DNA of 64,000 nucleotides, from positions 2,108,001-2,172,000 of the forward strand of contig AP017375.1 of the NCBI GenBank assembly GCA_002355455.1, read 5' to 3'. This stretch comes from Stanieria sp. NIES-3757. Its GTDB lineage: Bacteria > Cyanobacteriota > Cyanobacteriia > Cyanobacteriales > Xenococcaceae. Each line of letters begins with the position of its first letter. Within the stretch, counting starts at the first letter, position 1. The notes below the pieces were generated by a model. It was not told the origin of the DNA. It saw only the letters and a program-made list of their open reading frames with translations, and made no database searches. Below, piece after piece: positions 29,156 to 38,387 of this stretch. The position numbers were made by a program, and so were the translations under genes.

Positions 29156-29299
29156 ATGATTAATACACAGCTATCTTGGCTTATTCCTTTATTAGGAAGT
29201 CTTTATTTACTAAGTATCCATCTGATGCTGTTATTGGGACAAAATACTGAATTTAAACAAATTTTTCCTGAATTACTTGAAAAATTGACTCGTGATTAA
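29156..29299 (+). CDS. 47-residue possible membrane peptide
   Basis: ATG 29156 to TAA 29297-29299. The N-terminal half is one hydrophobic span (WLIPLLGSLYLLSIHLMLLL), followed by a charged tail ending in EKLTRD. The ribosome site is weak (AAGAG about 15 bases upstream). It lies in a 790 bp gap between the thioredoxin-like and lipoprotein genes. The amphipathic tail and clean span argue for a real peptide, but there is no homology evidence. Confidence 0.4.
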   Translation: MINTQLSWLIPLLGSLYLLSIHLMLLLGQNTEFKQIFPELLEKLTRD

Positions 29300-29351
29300 C
29301 CCTTAACAAAAAGTTTAAAACTATTTTCAAGAGTTTTTAGCAATTAAAAAT

Positions 29352-29426
29352 TTAGTCAGCGGTACACCGCCGTTCAACTGCTGTGCCTGCTGCCATCGGT
29401 GTTTCTCGGTCAATTACTACAATTTC
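29352..29426 (-). pseudogene. Short coding-like remnant
   Basis: The minus strand reads EIVVIDRETPMAAGTAVERR followed by CTAD and a stop at 29352-29354, bounded upstream by an in-frame TAA. Local GC is higher than in the flanks. It looks like the C-terminal end of a lost gene, but the family is not recognised. Confidence 0.25.
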
Positions 29427-29434
29427 TTAAACAA

Positions 29435-29468
29435 TCAAAGCGATCGCATATATACGCGATCGCTTTGA
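29435..29468. repeat. Hairpin built from two HIP1 octamers
   Basis: A perfect 13-base inverted repeat, TCAAAGCGATCGC at 29435-29447 and GCGATCGCTTTGA at 29456-29468, separated by eight bases. Both arms contain the HIP1 octamer. It lies 53 bp beyond the 3' end of the lipoprotein gene and may act as a bidirectional terminator or be a duplicated HIP1 unit. Confidence 0.6.
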
Positions 29469-29520
29469 GCTTCTAGATTACTTTATTAGAAAGTATTTGT
29501 ACTAATAATCAACCCTCAAT

Positions 29521-30390
29521 TTATCTTCTTCTTCTACCAAAACTAGCAGTTGGTCTACGACTACTCCGACCACTACCAAAACTACTTGAAGGTTTAGACT
29601 GTCTATACTTAGATTGACCAGAGGAACGGAGGTCACTTGAACCAAAACCAGAACCAGTAGCACGACTATTACTAGGATTAGGTCTGGTGATGGTATTTCT
29701 AGTTTTACTGGTATAAGTATTTCTAAGCGAACCTGTAGTCCTTAAAGTTTGACGGTTTTTAACTACTGCTGGAGGGGTATTGTAGCGTTCTTGATAGCGA
29801 TTAATAGCTTGATTATAGCTACTACCATAACCACCAAAACCAGTTAAATATCCTCCTGGTTGATATACAGGTGGTACATAATATTGGGGTCTAAATAATA
29901 AACTACCTAATGCTTGTCCTGCTAAAGCACCAGCAAAAGGAGTCCAAAAATTAGATTCTCTTCTGACGATAACCGTTTGTTGTTGACCAGTGTTAGGATC
30001 GGTTCTAGTTTCAGTGACGTTATGAACATATTCAATTTTGAAGTCTTCAGTTAAATACATAACTGATTGATTATTTTCTACCTGAAGATAAGTTTTTTCC
30101 CCATTCTTAATCGCTTCATCACTTAAACGTGCCATCTGTAGGTTAGCAGTTTGGAAGACTGGAGGTGTCCCTGGTGGGGTATTTAGTAACATTAAACTAT
30201 ATTGCCCATCAACATCGTTATAAGTAGCCTGTTGTACGGGATACTTACCATCAGCAATGGAAGTCGGGGCAGAAGAAACGTTATTATTAAAACTTGGTTG
30301 GTTAGATTGAACAGTTGAAGAACTACCACAAGCAACTGTAGTCCAACTTAAAGTTAGACACATCAATAAAATTAAAACTTTGCGCCACAT
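29521..30390 (-). CDS. Putative lipoprotein with basic, Ser/Gly-rich C-terminus
   Basis: 289 residues. The lipobox-like end of the signal peptide is LSWTTVACGSSS, so it is probably lipidated at the Cys. The middle contains a conserved-looking globular part and a glycine zipper-like FAGALAGQALGSLLF. The C-terminal ~80 residues are low in complexity and rich in Ser, Arg, Thr and Gly, ending RRPTASFGRRRR. The function is unknown; a membrane or cell-wall contact through the basic tail is inference. It lies 166 bp after the MotA/ZorA-like gene on the same strand. Confidence 0.75.
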   Translation of the reverse strand: MWRKVLILLMCLTLSWTTVACGSSSTVQSNQPSFNNNVSSAPTSIADGKYPVQQATYNDVDGQYSLMLLNTPPGTPPVFQTANLQMARLSDEAIKNGEKTYLQVENNQSVMYLTEDFKIEYVHNVTETRTDPNTGQQQTVIVRRESNFWTPFAGALAGQALGSLLFRPQYYVPPVYQPGGYLTGFGGYGSSYNQAINRYQERYNTPPAVVKNRQTLRTTGSLRNTYTSKTRNTITRPNPSNSRATGSGFGSSDLRSSGQSKYRQSKPSSSFGSGRSSRRPTASFGRRRR

Positions 30391-30556
30391 AAAGCTAAAT
30401 AGATTACTTATGTTATTAACTGCTATGATTGTAAAACTTTCCAGACAATTAAGATTTACGGTAATTACACCTGCAAAATGAGCTACAGATGAGCATCTTT
30501 GGCTGAAATGATTTATAGAAATCCTAAATTATACCGTTTATTAAAATTTAAAATAT

Positions 30557-31663
30557 TTAGCCCAATTTAGTTTGCATTTGCTCAATTAATCTAGCTAACT
30601 CCATTTGAATTTCTTTTAAACCTACTTGTTCGATATTATTTCTATGTTGAGAAAGTTCGACTAAATTACTATATTTTTGATTAATATTACTAATTTCAGT
30701 ACTTACTTCTAAAAGCTTGCGGGCGACTTTTTGCATTCCATCTAGACTATGTTCAAAAGCTTGGGTAGATTTTTGTAATACTAAAGAAGATTGAGAAAAT
30801 TGATTTTGTGCGATCGCAAGATTATTGGTTGCAGAAGATAGTTTTTCAGGAAATCTACTTTGGTCTAAAATATTGGCAGCTTGCTCGAAAGTACTAGCAC
30901 TATTTTCGATTCTAGAAAAAGCATTAACTACTGCTTGTTCGATAGTATTTCCCAGTTGATGAAGCATCCTACCAAAATCTTGATTAAATCTTTCCATTGC
31001 TTCAACTAAAGGAGGCATTGGTTGAAGTTGAGGTAAATAAATATTATCTAAATAATCTTCTAAAGAATGAATTAAGTTTGTTTTAACTAAACTCGTATTC
31101 CAACTAAGATTAATTACAGTTAACAAAGAACTAAAAGCAACCGCAATTAAACTAGTAAGAAAAGCAATTCCCATCCCTTGTAAAGGTTGATTTAATTCTG
31201 CTACCAAACTTCTCATATCTGCTAGATCGACTTGAGTAATAGTTTGACTGAGATTAGATAAATTAATAGTAATTCCTAAAAATGTTCCGAGTAACCCAAA
31301 AGCTAAGAGTAAATTTGGTAAAACACGGGTAAAATTATCTGTTTTTTCACAATTGAGTGTCAATCCTAAACAATTAAACTGTTCTTGGCTATATACACCT
31401 TCAATAATAGCTGTAGTATTAATTTGTTCTCGGTCTAAATTAATTTCCTGACATCTTTTTTCTAGCTTGTTAATAATTTTAGGCTCTAACTCCAATTGAA
31501 ATCCAGCTAATAATTTTCTACTACTTTTAGTTAATCTTCCTAAATGTTGATAAAGACAATAGCGTACAATAATTGCTGTGATCGCTGGTAAAATAACTAA
31601 CACAACTGATAGAAAAACTAAATAAGGAGGAAGTAGAGCGATCGCGCTAAATATTTGTTGCAT
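30557..31663 (-). CDS. MotA/TolQ/ExbB-like (ZorA-like) membrane channel protein
   Basis: About 368 residues from ATG 31663; the TTG at 31705 is unlikely. An N-terminal span (LPPYLVFLSVVLVILPAITA) is followed by a cytoplasmic segment. Next comes the MotA/ExbB-type core LLLAFGLLGTFLGITINL and GMGIAFLTSLIAVAFSSLL. The C-terminal ~150 residues are a long coiled coil or helical tail (EQAANILDQSRFPEKLSSAT and onward). The layout resembles proton-channel stators with a cytoplasmic tail, such as ZorA. No MotB/ExbD/ZorB partner is adjacent, so the driven process is unknown. Confidence 0.7.
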   Translation of the reverse strand: MQQIFSAIALLPPYLVFLSVVLVILPAITAIIVRYCLYQHLGRLTKSSRKLLAGFQLELEPKIINKLEKRCQEINLDREQINTTAIIEGVYSQEQFNCLGLTLNCEKTDNFTRVLPNLLLAFGLLGTFLGITINLSNLSQTITQVDLADMRSLVAELNQPLQGMGIAFLTSLIAVAFSSLLTVINLSWNTSLVKTNLIHSLEDYLDNIYLPQLQPMPPLVEAMERFNQDFGRMLHQLGNTIEQAVVNAFSRIENSASTFEQAANILDQSRFPEKLSSATNNLAIAQNQFSQSSLVLQKSTQAFEHSLDGMQKVARKLLEVSTEISNINQKYSNLVELSQHRNNIEQVGLKEIQMELARLIEQMQTKLG

Positions 31664-31814
31664 AATCTTAATATATATTGGGTTATTTTCAGGAAATTTT
31701 ACCAAACAAGCCTGTCTATCAACTCTTCAGTTTAACGATTTTGACAGTTGGCAACCATCATTTTGATAGATTTTAAGATTTTAACCAGATTTGATAAATT
31801 TATTTTTTAAAATT

Positions 31815-32624
31815 ATGACAACTTCAATTTATACTTATTCTATTCCTCAAATTCCTAATGTTAGTTTAGTCGCCTTTTATCACAATAAGCCATCTCAATT
31901 AACTAATTTAATTAACACAGTTATTAATTGTCTTAATAAATTTTTGAATAATAAATCCCATTTTACTAATTACCAAATTGAACAAATACACGGAACGATT
32001 ATTGGTTGTGAAGGGCTATCAACTCAATTAGGAATTATTAATAAATGGTTTTACGAATATAGACAAGAAATTCGTTACTTAAATTTATCTGCTTGGCTTA
32101 ATTATCTTCAAAATCAAGTAAGATTTCCAATAGTAATTCGCTTTGGTGGTTATCAATCAGAGGTTGATTATCACTTTTTAAGTCGCAACCAACATCCTTC
32201 AATTCGCACTTTCCAAGTTCAATCCTTGGAAGAAGAAAAATTTATTCCTGTATTAATTGGTTGGTCTTTTGTCGAACCTAAAATTACTCTCGAAATAGAC
32301 AATATTCGTCGTCAAGCCCAACAGTTTAATTTATTACATAAATACCATCAAATACCAGATAGTATTGATAATGATTTTTACTTCCGACTAGGAACAATTA
32401 CAGGTAAACTATCAATTGAAGAAATTGCTTTAGTAGAACAAGAAATTAGAGAGATTTTGCAATCTCAACCTCCTGTTTATGTCTCGATCAATCAAAATGA
32501 TTTAGCTTTTGTTAGATATCAAGATTTAGCTCTGCCTCTAGAAACTACAGAAATATTACCTTTAACAGAAGCGACGGAGGCAAAACTTCAACAACTTTAC
32601 CCAAACTCTGCCACAGCTAAATAA
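31815..32624 (+). CDS. Hypothetical protein with possible 2H-phosphoesterase-like fold
   Basis: 269 residues from ATG 31815; the TTG at 31791 is unlikely. An HGT motif occurs in EQIHGTIIGCEG, like the first His motif of 2H/LigT phosphoesterases. The expected second HxT is replaced by VYVSINQNDLAFVRY in a similar late position. The protein is soluble and divergent from the MotA-like gene across about 150 bp. A catalytic role is therefore doubtful; it may be an inactive member or an unrelated fold. No family is firmly recognised. Confidence 0.55.
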   Translation: MTTSIYTYSIPQIPNVSLVAFYHNKPSQLTNLINTVINCLNKFLNNKSHFTNYQIEQIHGTIIGCEGLSTQLGIINKWFYEYRQEIRYLNLSAWLNYLQNQVRFPIVIRFGGYQSEVDYHFLSRNQHPSIRTFQVQSLEEEKFIPVLIGWSFVEPKITLEIDNIRRQAQQFNLLHKYHQIPDSIDNDFYFRLGTITGKLSIEEIALVEQEIREILQSQPPVYVSINQNDLAFVRYQDLALPLETTEILPLTEATEAKLQQLYPNSATAK

Positions 32625-32798
32625 AGGATCGGCTACTAAAGCGACAAATAAAGAGATAAACAATACTTTCTAATTACCAAACGATTGATTAAAGCAGTTA
32701 GCCAATTAAAACCAAGCAATAATTAACGCTAATTCGATTTCGATCTAATAGCGATCGCCTGAAATTAATCTTCCCTTGGGTTGAAAAAATCAGATAAA

Positions 32799-34538
32799 TT
32801 AATAATGACTACCAGATTTACGATGTTGAATTGCCGTAATGCCATGATTCTCTAATACTTCACCGCGATCAATTACAGCATAAATTAAAGTGCAATCTCC
32901 TGATTCCATTCGACTTTGAACGGTACATTCTAAATAAGCTAAAGCCTCTTCGAGGATTAAACAACCGTTGCTAGCAGTTTTAGTAGTTAAATTGTCAAAA
33001 GAATTACTACTTTGATAGGAAAAGTTTCTTCTGACATTTTTGCCTTCATTGAGAATATTCAGCACAAACTTATCGCCTGGATTTCTAATTAAATCGGCAT
33101 TTTGTTCTTTGGCAACCGCAATCATTAAACCAGGAGGATTAAAAGTTGCTTGAGATACCCAAGAAGTTAGCACACCGCTATGTTGGTTATTATGAAAGGT
33201 GGTTAAGACACAGAGAGAACCAACAATTCTGCCGACTGCTTGTTCAGTGCGATCGATTTGAGTTTCTGTAACAGCTTGTTTAGGAGTGCGTAATTTTTTA
33301 GTTTTTTTCAGTTTTTGGGTAAATTCTCTTCCTGCTGCTTCGCATTCTTCTAAAATAGTAGCGGTGGGACTAAAACGGACACGAATTGGTTCAAAACCTA
33401 AACTATAGTGAGCATCTCTTAGTTTATTTTCTAACACATCGATCGCTTCACCACTCCAACCATAAGAACCAAACACCCCTGCTAATTTAGTTTTGGCTGC
33501 GTTAGCAAGGATAATTCCTAAAGCAGTTTGAATTTGAGTTGGTGCATGACCTCCTAAAGTAGGCGAACCAATGATAAAACCATCACAAGTTTGAATTGCT
33601 TGGGTAATTTCTTCAGTAGAAGCGAGTTCACAGTTAATTGATTCTACCGCTACTCCAGATTGTACCAATCCCTGTGCGATCGCATTAGCCATAGTTGCAG
33701 TATTACCATAAGCAGAGGCATACAGAAGAACCACTTTTAATTCTTGGGCTTTTTGCTGCTGACACCACTGACGATAATCATAGCTAAAGCGACTGAGGCT
33801 GTATTTAATTAATGAACCGTGAGCAGGAGCATATATTTTATTAGGAAAAGTCGTAAATTTGTCTAAAGCAGTTTCTAATTGTTTGGTTTGGGAAGCATGA
33901 AGACAATCAAAATAGAAACGACGGTCTTGGTCTAGTTGTTTCCAGTTATCATCAAAAATGGATTCGTCGCACAAATGTGAGCCAAAGAATTTATCAGTGT
34001 AGAGGATTTTACTTTGAGGATCGTAAGTACACAAGCCATCTACCCAGCGAGGAGTAGGAACACTAATAAATTGTAGTTGATGTTCTTGTCCTAAGTCTAA
34101 AGTATCACCATCTCTAACTACTTGAATGCGAGCTTGCCATTCGGGAAAAGTCAAGGTTGCTTTGAGGGCATTAACTGCTGGTTTAGAACAGATTATTTTC
34201 GCCTGGGGTGCTTTTCCTGCTAATACTTGTACCGTTGCCAAGCGGTTGGGATTGACGTGCTGTAGGATGATGTAATCTAATTTTTGCCAGTCGAGATGAT
34301 TTTCTAAGGTTTCTAAATAAATTTGAGTAAAAGATTGTCCTGGTGGATCGATTAAAGCAATTTTATCGGCTTGAATAAGATAAGAATTTGAGGTTGTGCC
34401 TTTTTGACGAGAATATTCCACTTCAAATTTTAATCTCTCCCAAGTACGCGATCGCAATACTTGAGTATTTGTGCTAATTGTTGCTACTTGAACGTCTCTT
34501 TTTTTAGTTGATGTTGGTTTAATAGTTGCTTGTACCAT
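32799..34538 (-). CDS. flv2: A-type diflavin flavodiiron protein Flv2
   Basis: 579 residues: a metallo-beta-lactamase-like domain (about 30-260), a flavodoxin domain (about 265-410; LLYASAYGNTATMANAIAQG) and a C-terminal flavin reductase domain (about 430-579). The diiron ligand motif is degraded to HVNPNR where active proteins have HxExDH, matching the non-canonical Flv1/Flv2 subgroup. With Flv4 it should form a heterodimer that takes electrons at the acceptor side of photosystem II. It is third in an operon after the sll0218-like gene, the same order as flv4-sll0218-flv2 of Synechocystis. Confidence 0.92.
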   Translation of the reverse strand: MVQATIKPTSTKKRDVQVATISTNTQVLRSRTWERLKFEVEYSRQKGTTSNSYLIQADKIALIDPPGQSFTQIYLETLENHLDWQKLDYIILQHVNPNRLATVQVLAGKAPQAKIICSKPAVNALKATLTFPEWQARIQVVRDGDTLDLGQEHQLQFISVPTPRWVDGLCTYDPQSKILYTDKFFGSHLCDESIFDDNWKQLDQDRRFYFDCLHASQTKQLETALDKFTTFPNKIYAPAHGSLIKYSLSRFSYDYRQWCQQQKAQELKVVLLYASAYGNTATMANAIAQGLVQSGVAVESINCELASTEEITQAIQTCDGFIIGSPTLGGHAPTQIQTALGIILANAAKTKLAGVFGSYGWSGEAIDVLENKLRDAHYSLGFEPIRVRFSPTATILEECEAAGREFTQKLKKTKKLRTPKQAVTETQIDRTEQAVGRIVGSLCVLTTFHNNQHSGVLTSWVSQATFNPPGLMIAVAKEQNADLIRNPGDKFVLNILNEGKNVRRNFSYQSSNSFDNLTTKTASNGCLILEEALAYLECTVQSRMESGDCTLIYAVIDRGEVLENHGITAIQHRKSGSHY

Positions 34539-34607
34539 GATTGTTAGTTGTTAATAGTTGATTGTTAATTGTTTGTCCACAGATGAACACAGATCAACGC
34601 AGATGAT

Positions 34608-35144
34608 TTATCGATGTGAGTTGTTTGTTAGTTGGTTTGTGATGGAAGAATTACCGTTTAATGCTTGTTTTTTGTATCTTTGAGATACTTTTTGCTCTGG
34701 ATCGATGCCTTCAAAGGTAGGCGGTAGCCAAACTCTGACTACTAACAAGATTGCTAACACTAATAAAAAAGAACAAGTTGCTAATACCTGACTCCAAGGT
34801 GTTTCTAAAATTCCTTTGACAATAATTTCTCTTAAAACTGAAACAATAGAAACCTCTACGGCGACTCCAATAGATACTCGATGTTCTTGTAAGTAAATGA
34901 TTAATAAACGAAATAATTCAACTAAAATCAGCAAAAACAGAATATCTGCGGTAACGTCAGTAAAATTTAAAGGCGGTAGCAGAGAAATAAACATCTCTCG
35001 CAACTGAATCGCCATAAAGCTAAATAAACCAATACAAAGAGAGACAATAATCAAGTCTTGGATAAATTCCAAAGCTCTAACTACTCCACTGCTATTGAGT
35101 AGTTTGTACCAGGGAGTTGATGAGTTATCAATAAGTTTCTGCAT
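34608..35144 (-). CDS. Sll0218-like membrane protein of the flv4-flv2 operon (PsiE-like)
   Basis: 178 residues with four hydrophobic segments (LIIVSLCIGLFSFMAI, ADILFLLILVELFRLLIIYL, a weak third and LLVLAILLVVRVWL). The layout matches the phosphate-starvation-inducible E-like family. In Synechocystis the equivalent protein lies between flv4 and flv2 and stabilises photosystem II in high light and low CO2. The order here is identical: 112 bp after flv4 and 69 bp before flv2. No other role is suggested by the sequence. Confidence 0.88.
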   Translation of the reverse strand: MQKLIDNSSTPWYKLLNSSGVVRALEFIQDLIIVSLCIGLFSFMAIQLREMFISLLPPLNFTDVTADILFLLILVELFRLLIIYLQEHRVSIGVAVEVSIVSVLREIIVKGILETPWSQVLATCSFLLVLAILLVVRVWLPPTFEGIDPEQKVSQRYKKQALNGNSSITNQLTNNSHR

Positions 35145-35256
35145 TAGAAAAAGAGGAAAGAGGGATCGCGGATAAAAACAAATTAAGTCAATTGATTAGT
35201 TTCTAATTTGCTGATTAAGCAAAGCTAAAAGTTAATAACTAACAGCTAATAGCTAA

Positions 35257-36987
35257 TTAATAATGATTACCTACTTTGCGATGATGAACGGCAGTCAGGG
35301 CATCTAGTTTGGCGACTCTGCCAGCTTGCACGGTACTATAAACAATCCAGTGATCGCTACATTCCATTCTGTTAATCACTTCGCATTCAAGATACGCTAA
35401 AGATTCAGCAATGATCGGTGAACCATTATTAGCCGGTACGGTTTTGATGCCTTCAAAGCGATCGCCACCAGGAGGAAAACGTTTGAGGAAATGTTTAATT
35501 AAGCCCTGATAATTACCTTCTTCTAAAACATTCAACACGAAACGATCGCCGATGTGTAAGAATGATTCAATTGCCCGATCTTTGGCAACAGCGATCGCAA
35601 TTCCCAAGGGAGATAAACTAGCTTGAGTTACCCAAGAAGCAACCATTGCACTGGAAATCTCACCTTTTTTGGCAGTGATGATATATAAACCGTTGCTGAT
35701 TCTGCCCAAAGCTTTTTCTAAGCTGTTATCAATAGCTTTAATTTGTTTGACAGTGCGATCGCGGGTTAACCATTGTCCTAAATCTGTACCAGCTTCATCG
35801 CAGACTTGATTAATAATTTGATTAAAAGATTCTTTGACTAAAATGGGCGGAAAAGCTTCGATTAAACCAATTTCTTGAAACTTATTGCGTAAAGGATAAA
35901 TGGGTTCGTCTTCTCCTCCACCAGATTCAAATAGTGCGATCGCTTGTTTACTATGGGCTGCTGCTAGGATAGTACTGAGAATAGCATGGACTTCTTTGTC
36001 TGATTGGGGAGGCATCCCGATGACTAAACCTGCTGCTTGCGAGACTAATTCTCTTACTTCTTGAGGTTCGGTGTCGTTCCAATCGACTAATTCTACTGCT
36101 ACTCCTGTTTTTGTAATCCCGTGTGCGATCGCTCTGGCGAGATAATCGCTATAACCATAGTCTTCGGAATAAAACAGCGCGACTAGAGTTTCAGTTTTGG
36201 TTTGTGCCTGACTCCATTGCTGATAGCGATCAACTAATTCGGCACGATGGTATTGTAGTAAAGGGCCATGTCCTGTCGCGATCGTTCCTAATTCTAATTT
36301 ACCCATCCGTTTGATCGCAGCTAAAACCGAACGGGCATTGGGTTTCATTAGACAGTCATAGTAATATTCAAAGTCTGCCTCGATTAGTTCCAAATCCTCA
36401 TCATAAGTAGGTTCATCGCAATAATGCATCCCAAAGGCATCGCAAGTATATAAAACCTGAGTTTTGTAATCGTAGGTAAAAATCGTATCGGGCCAGTGTA
36501 AATTAGGAGCAGAAACAAATTCTAATAGATGCCCGTTACCCAAATCCAAGAGATCGCCATTTTTAACAATCTGATGTTTAAAAGGCTGATGCACCATGTT
36601 TTCTAAAAACTGAATTGCTACCTTCGCACCGACTACCGTAACTTGAGGTGCTAATGCCAAAACATCCTTAACCAAACCACTATGATCGGGTTCGGTATGA
36701 CTGATAATTAGATAATCAAGTTGAGATGGATCGATTAAACCTGAAAGTAATTCAAGATAAAGTTGACGAAACTTTTGATGAGAAGTATCAACTAAAGCTA
36801 ATTTTTCCCCTTGAATGATAAAAGAATTGTAGGTTGTACCATTTTGTAAGCCAAATTCAATATCAAAGCGATCGCGATCCCAATCTAGACAACGAATTGC
36901 AGTAGTTTCCGGCGCAATCTCGACAGTTTGTAGAGTCAGTCTACCAGTAGATTTAGCTGTTTGATGAATATCTGTGAGTGCAACCAT
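35257..36987 (-). CDS. flv4: A-type diflavin flavodiiron protein Flv4
   Basis: 576 residues with the same three domains as flv2: beta-lactamase-like, flavodoxin (VALFYSEDYGYSDYLARAI) and flavin reductase. The diiron motif is canonical, HTEPDHSG, with a later FGMHYCDE and a TGHGPLL ligand region, as in Flv3/Flv4. It should reduce an acceptor with NAD(P)H or photosystem II electrons as a partner of Flv2. It is first gene of the operon, with a good ribosome site (AAGGAG) 8-9 bases before the ATG at 36987. Confidence 0.92.
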   Translation of the reverse strand: MVALTDIHQTAKSTGRLTLQTVEIAPETTAIRCLDWDRDRFDIEFGLQNGTTYNSFIIQGEKLALVDTSHQKFRQLYLELLSGLIDPSQLDYLIISHTEPDHSGLVKDVLALAPQVTVVGAKVAIQFLENMVHQPFKHQIVKNGDLLDLGNGHLLEFVSAPNLHWPDTIFTYDYKTQVLYTCDAFGMHYCDEPTYDEDLELIEADFEYYYDCLMKPNARSVLAAIKRMGKLELGTIATGHGPLLQYHRAELVDRYQQWSQAQTKTETLVALFYSEDYGYSDYLARAIAHGITKTGVAVELVDWNDTEPQEVRELVSQAAGLVIGMPPQSDKEVHAILSTILAAAHSKQAIALFESGGGEDEPIYPLRNKFQEIGLIEAFPPILVKESFNQIINQVCDEAGTDLGQWLTRDRTVKQIKAIDNSLEKALGRISNGLYIITAKKGEISSAMVASWVTQASLSPLGIAIAVAKDRAIESFLHIGDRFVLNVLEEGNYQGLIKHFLKRFPPGGDRFEGIKTVPANNGSPIIAESLAYLECEVINRMECSDHWIVYSTVQAGRVAKLDALTAVHHRKVGNHY

Positions 36988-37205
36988 GATTAACTCCTTA
37001 GAAAGTACTTTAAATTTCTTAAGGTTTCTTCTTTTATAGTTACGTGCAACTCACGGCTTTGTAAAATGCTTATTTTTTACTACATTGATTAGTTGTGCTT
37101 ATTAGTCATAGATTTAAGTGAATAAAAATCAATCAAACTATATACCAAAACCAATCAAAATTGATATGAATCCATGTTGATTAATTCTATTTAAACTAAA
37201 ATCTC

Positions 37206-38387
37206 TTAACTTCTAGAAAGACGCTGCACTGCTTGACCACCTAACAGACGATCTGCTTCGATTAATAAATTAGGAATAGTCTCTGCATGAGGACTATTTT
37301 TTAAACAAGGTTGCAAATTAAATTCTTTGACGCGATCGGCTTTTGCACCAGGAAACCAATGTCCACCATTACCCAAGAGGTTATATCGCATCTTGGCATA
37401 TTCCATCATGTCATAGGCTATGGCTAAATTTCTCAACCATAAGATTACGGGAATATTAATCTTACCTGGTGTTTCTTCATAGCTAGGTAAACCCACATTC
37501 CAAGTACGTACCCATTCCAATCCCAAAGTTTCTACCGCAGCTTGTTCAAGCCGTTCTACAATCGGTGGTAAGATTGTTTCTGCTTGGTCTAACAAAGATA
37601 GTACTTTGAGATGTTCTTCAAAATCTGATGGTCTAGCAGCCCCTAAACTAAGAGTATGAACTTGAGGATGAGATAAACAGAATAAATCGTTAAATACCAT
37701 CGGACTTAGAGGTTGACAGAGTTGTACTAATTTCGGAGGCGGATCGTAGAGTTTACCACCTTTATCAGAAGGACTGATAATAAATACCCCCATATCTTGA
37801 CGTTGCGCTGCTTCGATAGCTTTCCAATTATTTTGATTGATATAGTACCAGTGAAGATTTACATAATCAAATTGTCCTGTTTCAATAGTTTTGATGATAA
37901 TTTCTGTCGAACCGTGAGTAGAGAAACCAATAAATTTTACTTTGCCTTCTGCTTGCAGTTTTCTCGCTTCATCTAAACATCCTCCTGGGCGAAGACTCTG
38001 TTGAAACGTTTCTTCGTCATTGATACCATGAAGTCCTAGTAAATCAACATATTCTAATTGCAAAAATTTGAGAGATTGATGAAATTGTCGACGAAATTCT
38101 TTTGGATCTGCTTTGGGAGATATTTTAGTTTGAACTATTAATTTTTCACGCGGTAATTTGGGAAGAATTCTACCTAGTTGCATTTCCGAACTACCATAAC
38201 CTCTAGCAGTTTCGATATGATTAATTCCAACATCAAAGGAACGACTAATAGTTGCTTCAAGGTTGCGTTGGTTATCTCCAGGTATTTGCCATTGAGGTAA
38301 ATCTTGCCATTTGTATTGATATCTCATGCCTCCACAGGAAAATACAGGCATTTGTAATTCTGTTCGTCCAAACCGTCGATACTGCAT
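37206..38387 (-). CDS. Aldo/keto reductase family oxidoreductase
   Basis: 393 residues from ATG 38387, chosen over TTG 38399 because MQYRRFGRTELQM is the family start. Catalytic positions are visible as ETARGYGSSE (Tyr, with Glu where Asp is usual), LIVQTKISPK (Lys) and LLGLHGIND (His). A long C-terminal extension ends in LLGNGGHWFPGAKADRV, a feature of the larger cyanobacterial reductases of this class. No Fe-S cysteine cluster is seen. The substrate is unknown. It faces the 0.78 kb AT-rich gap. Confidence 0.88.
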   Translation of the reverse strand: MQYRRFGRTELQMPVFSCGGMRYQYKWQDLPQWQIPGDNQRNLEATISRSFDVGINHIETARGYGSSEMQLGRILPKLPREKLIVQTKISPKADPKEFRRQFHQSLKFLQLEYVDLLGLHGINDEETFQQSLRPGGCLDEARKLQAEGKVKFIGFSTHGSTEIIIKTIETGQFDYVNLHWYYINQNNWKAIEAAQRQDMGVFIISPSDKGGKLYDPPPKLVQLCQPLSPMVFNDLFCLSHPQVHTLSLGAARPSDFEEHLKVLSLLDQAETILPPIVERLEQAAVETLGLEWVRTWNVGLPSYEETPGKINIPVILWLRNLAIAYDMMEYAKMRYNLLGNGGHWFPGAKADRVKEFNLQPCLKNSPHAETIPNLLIEADRLLGGQAVQRLSRS

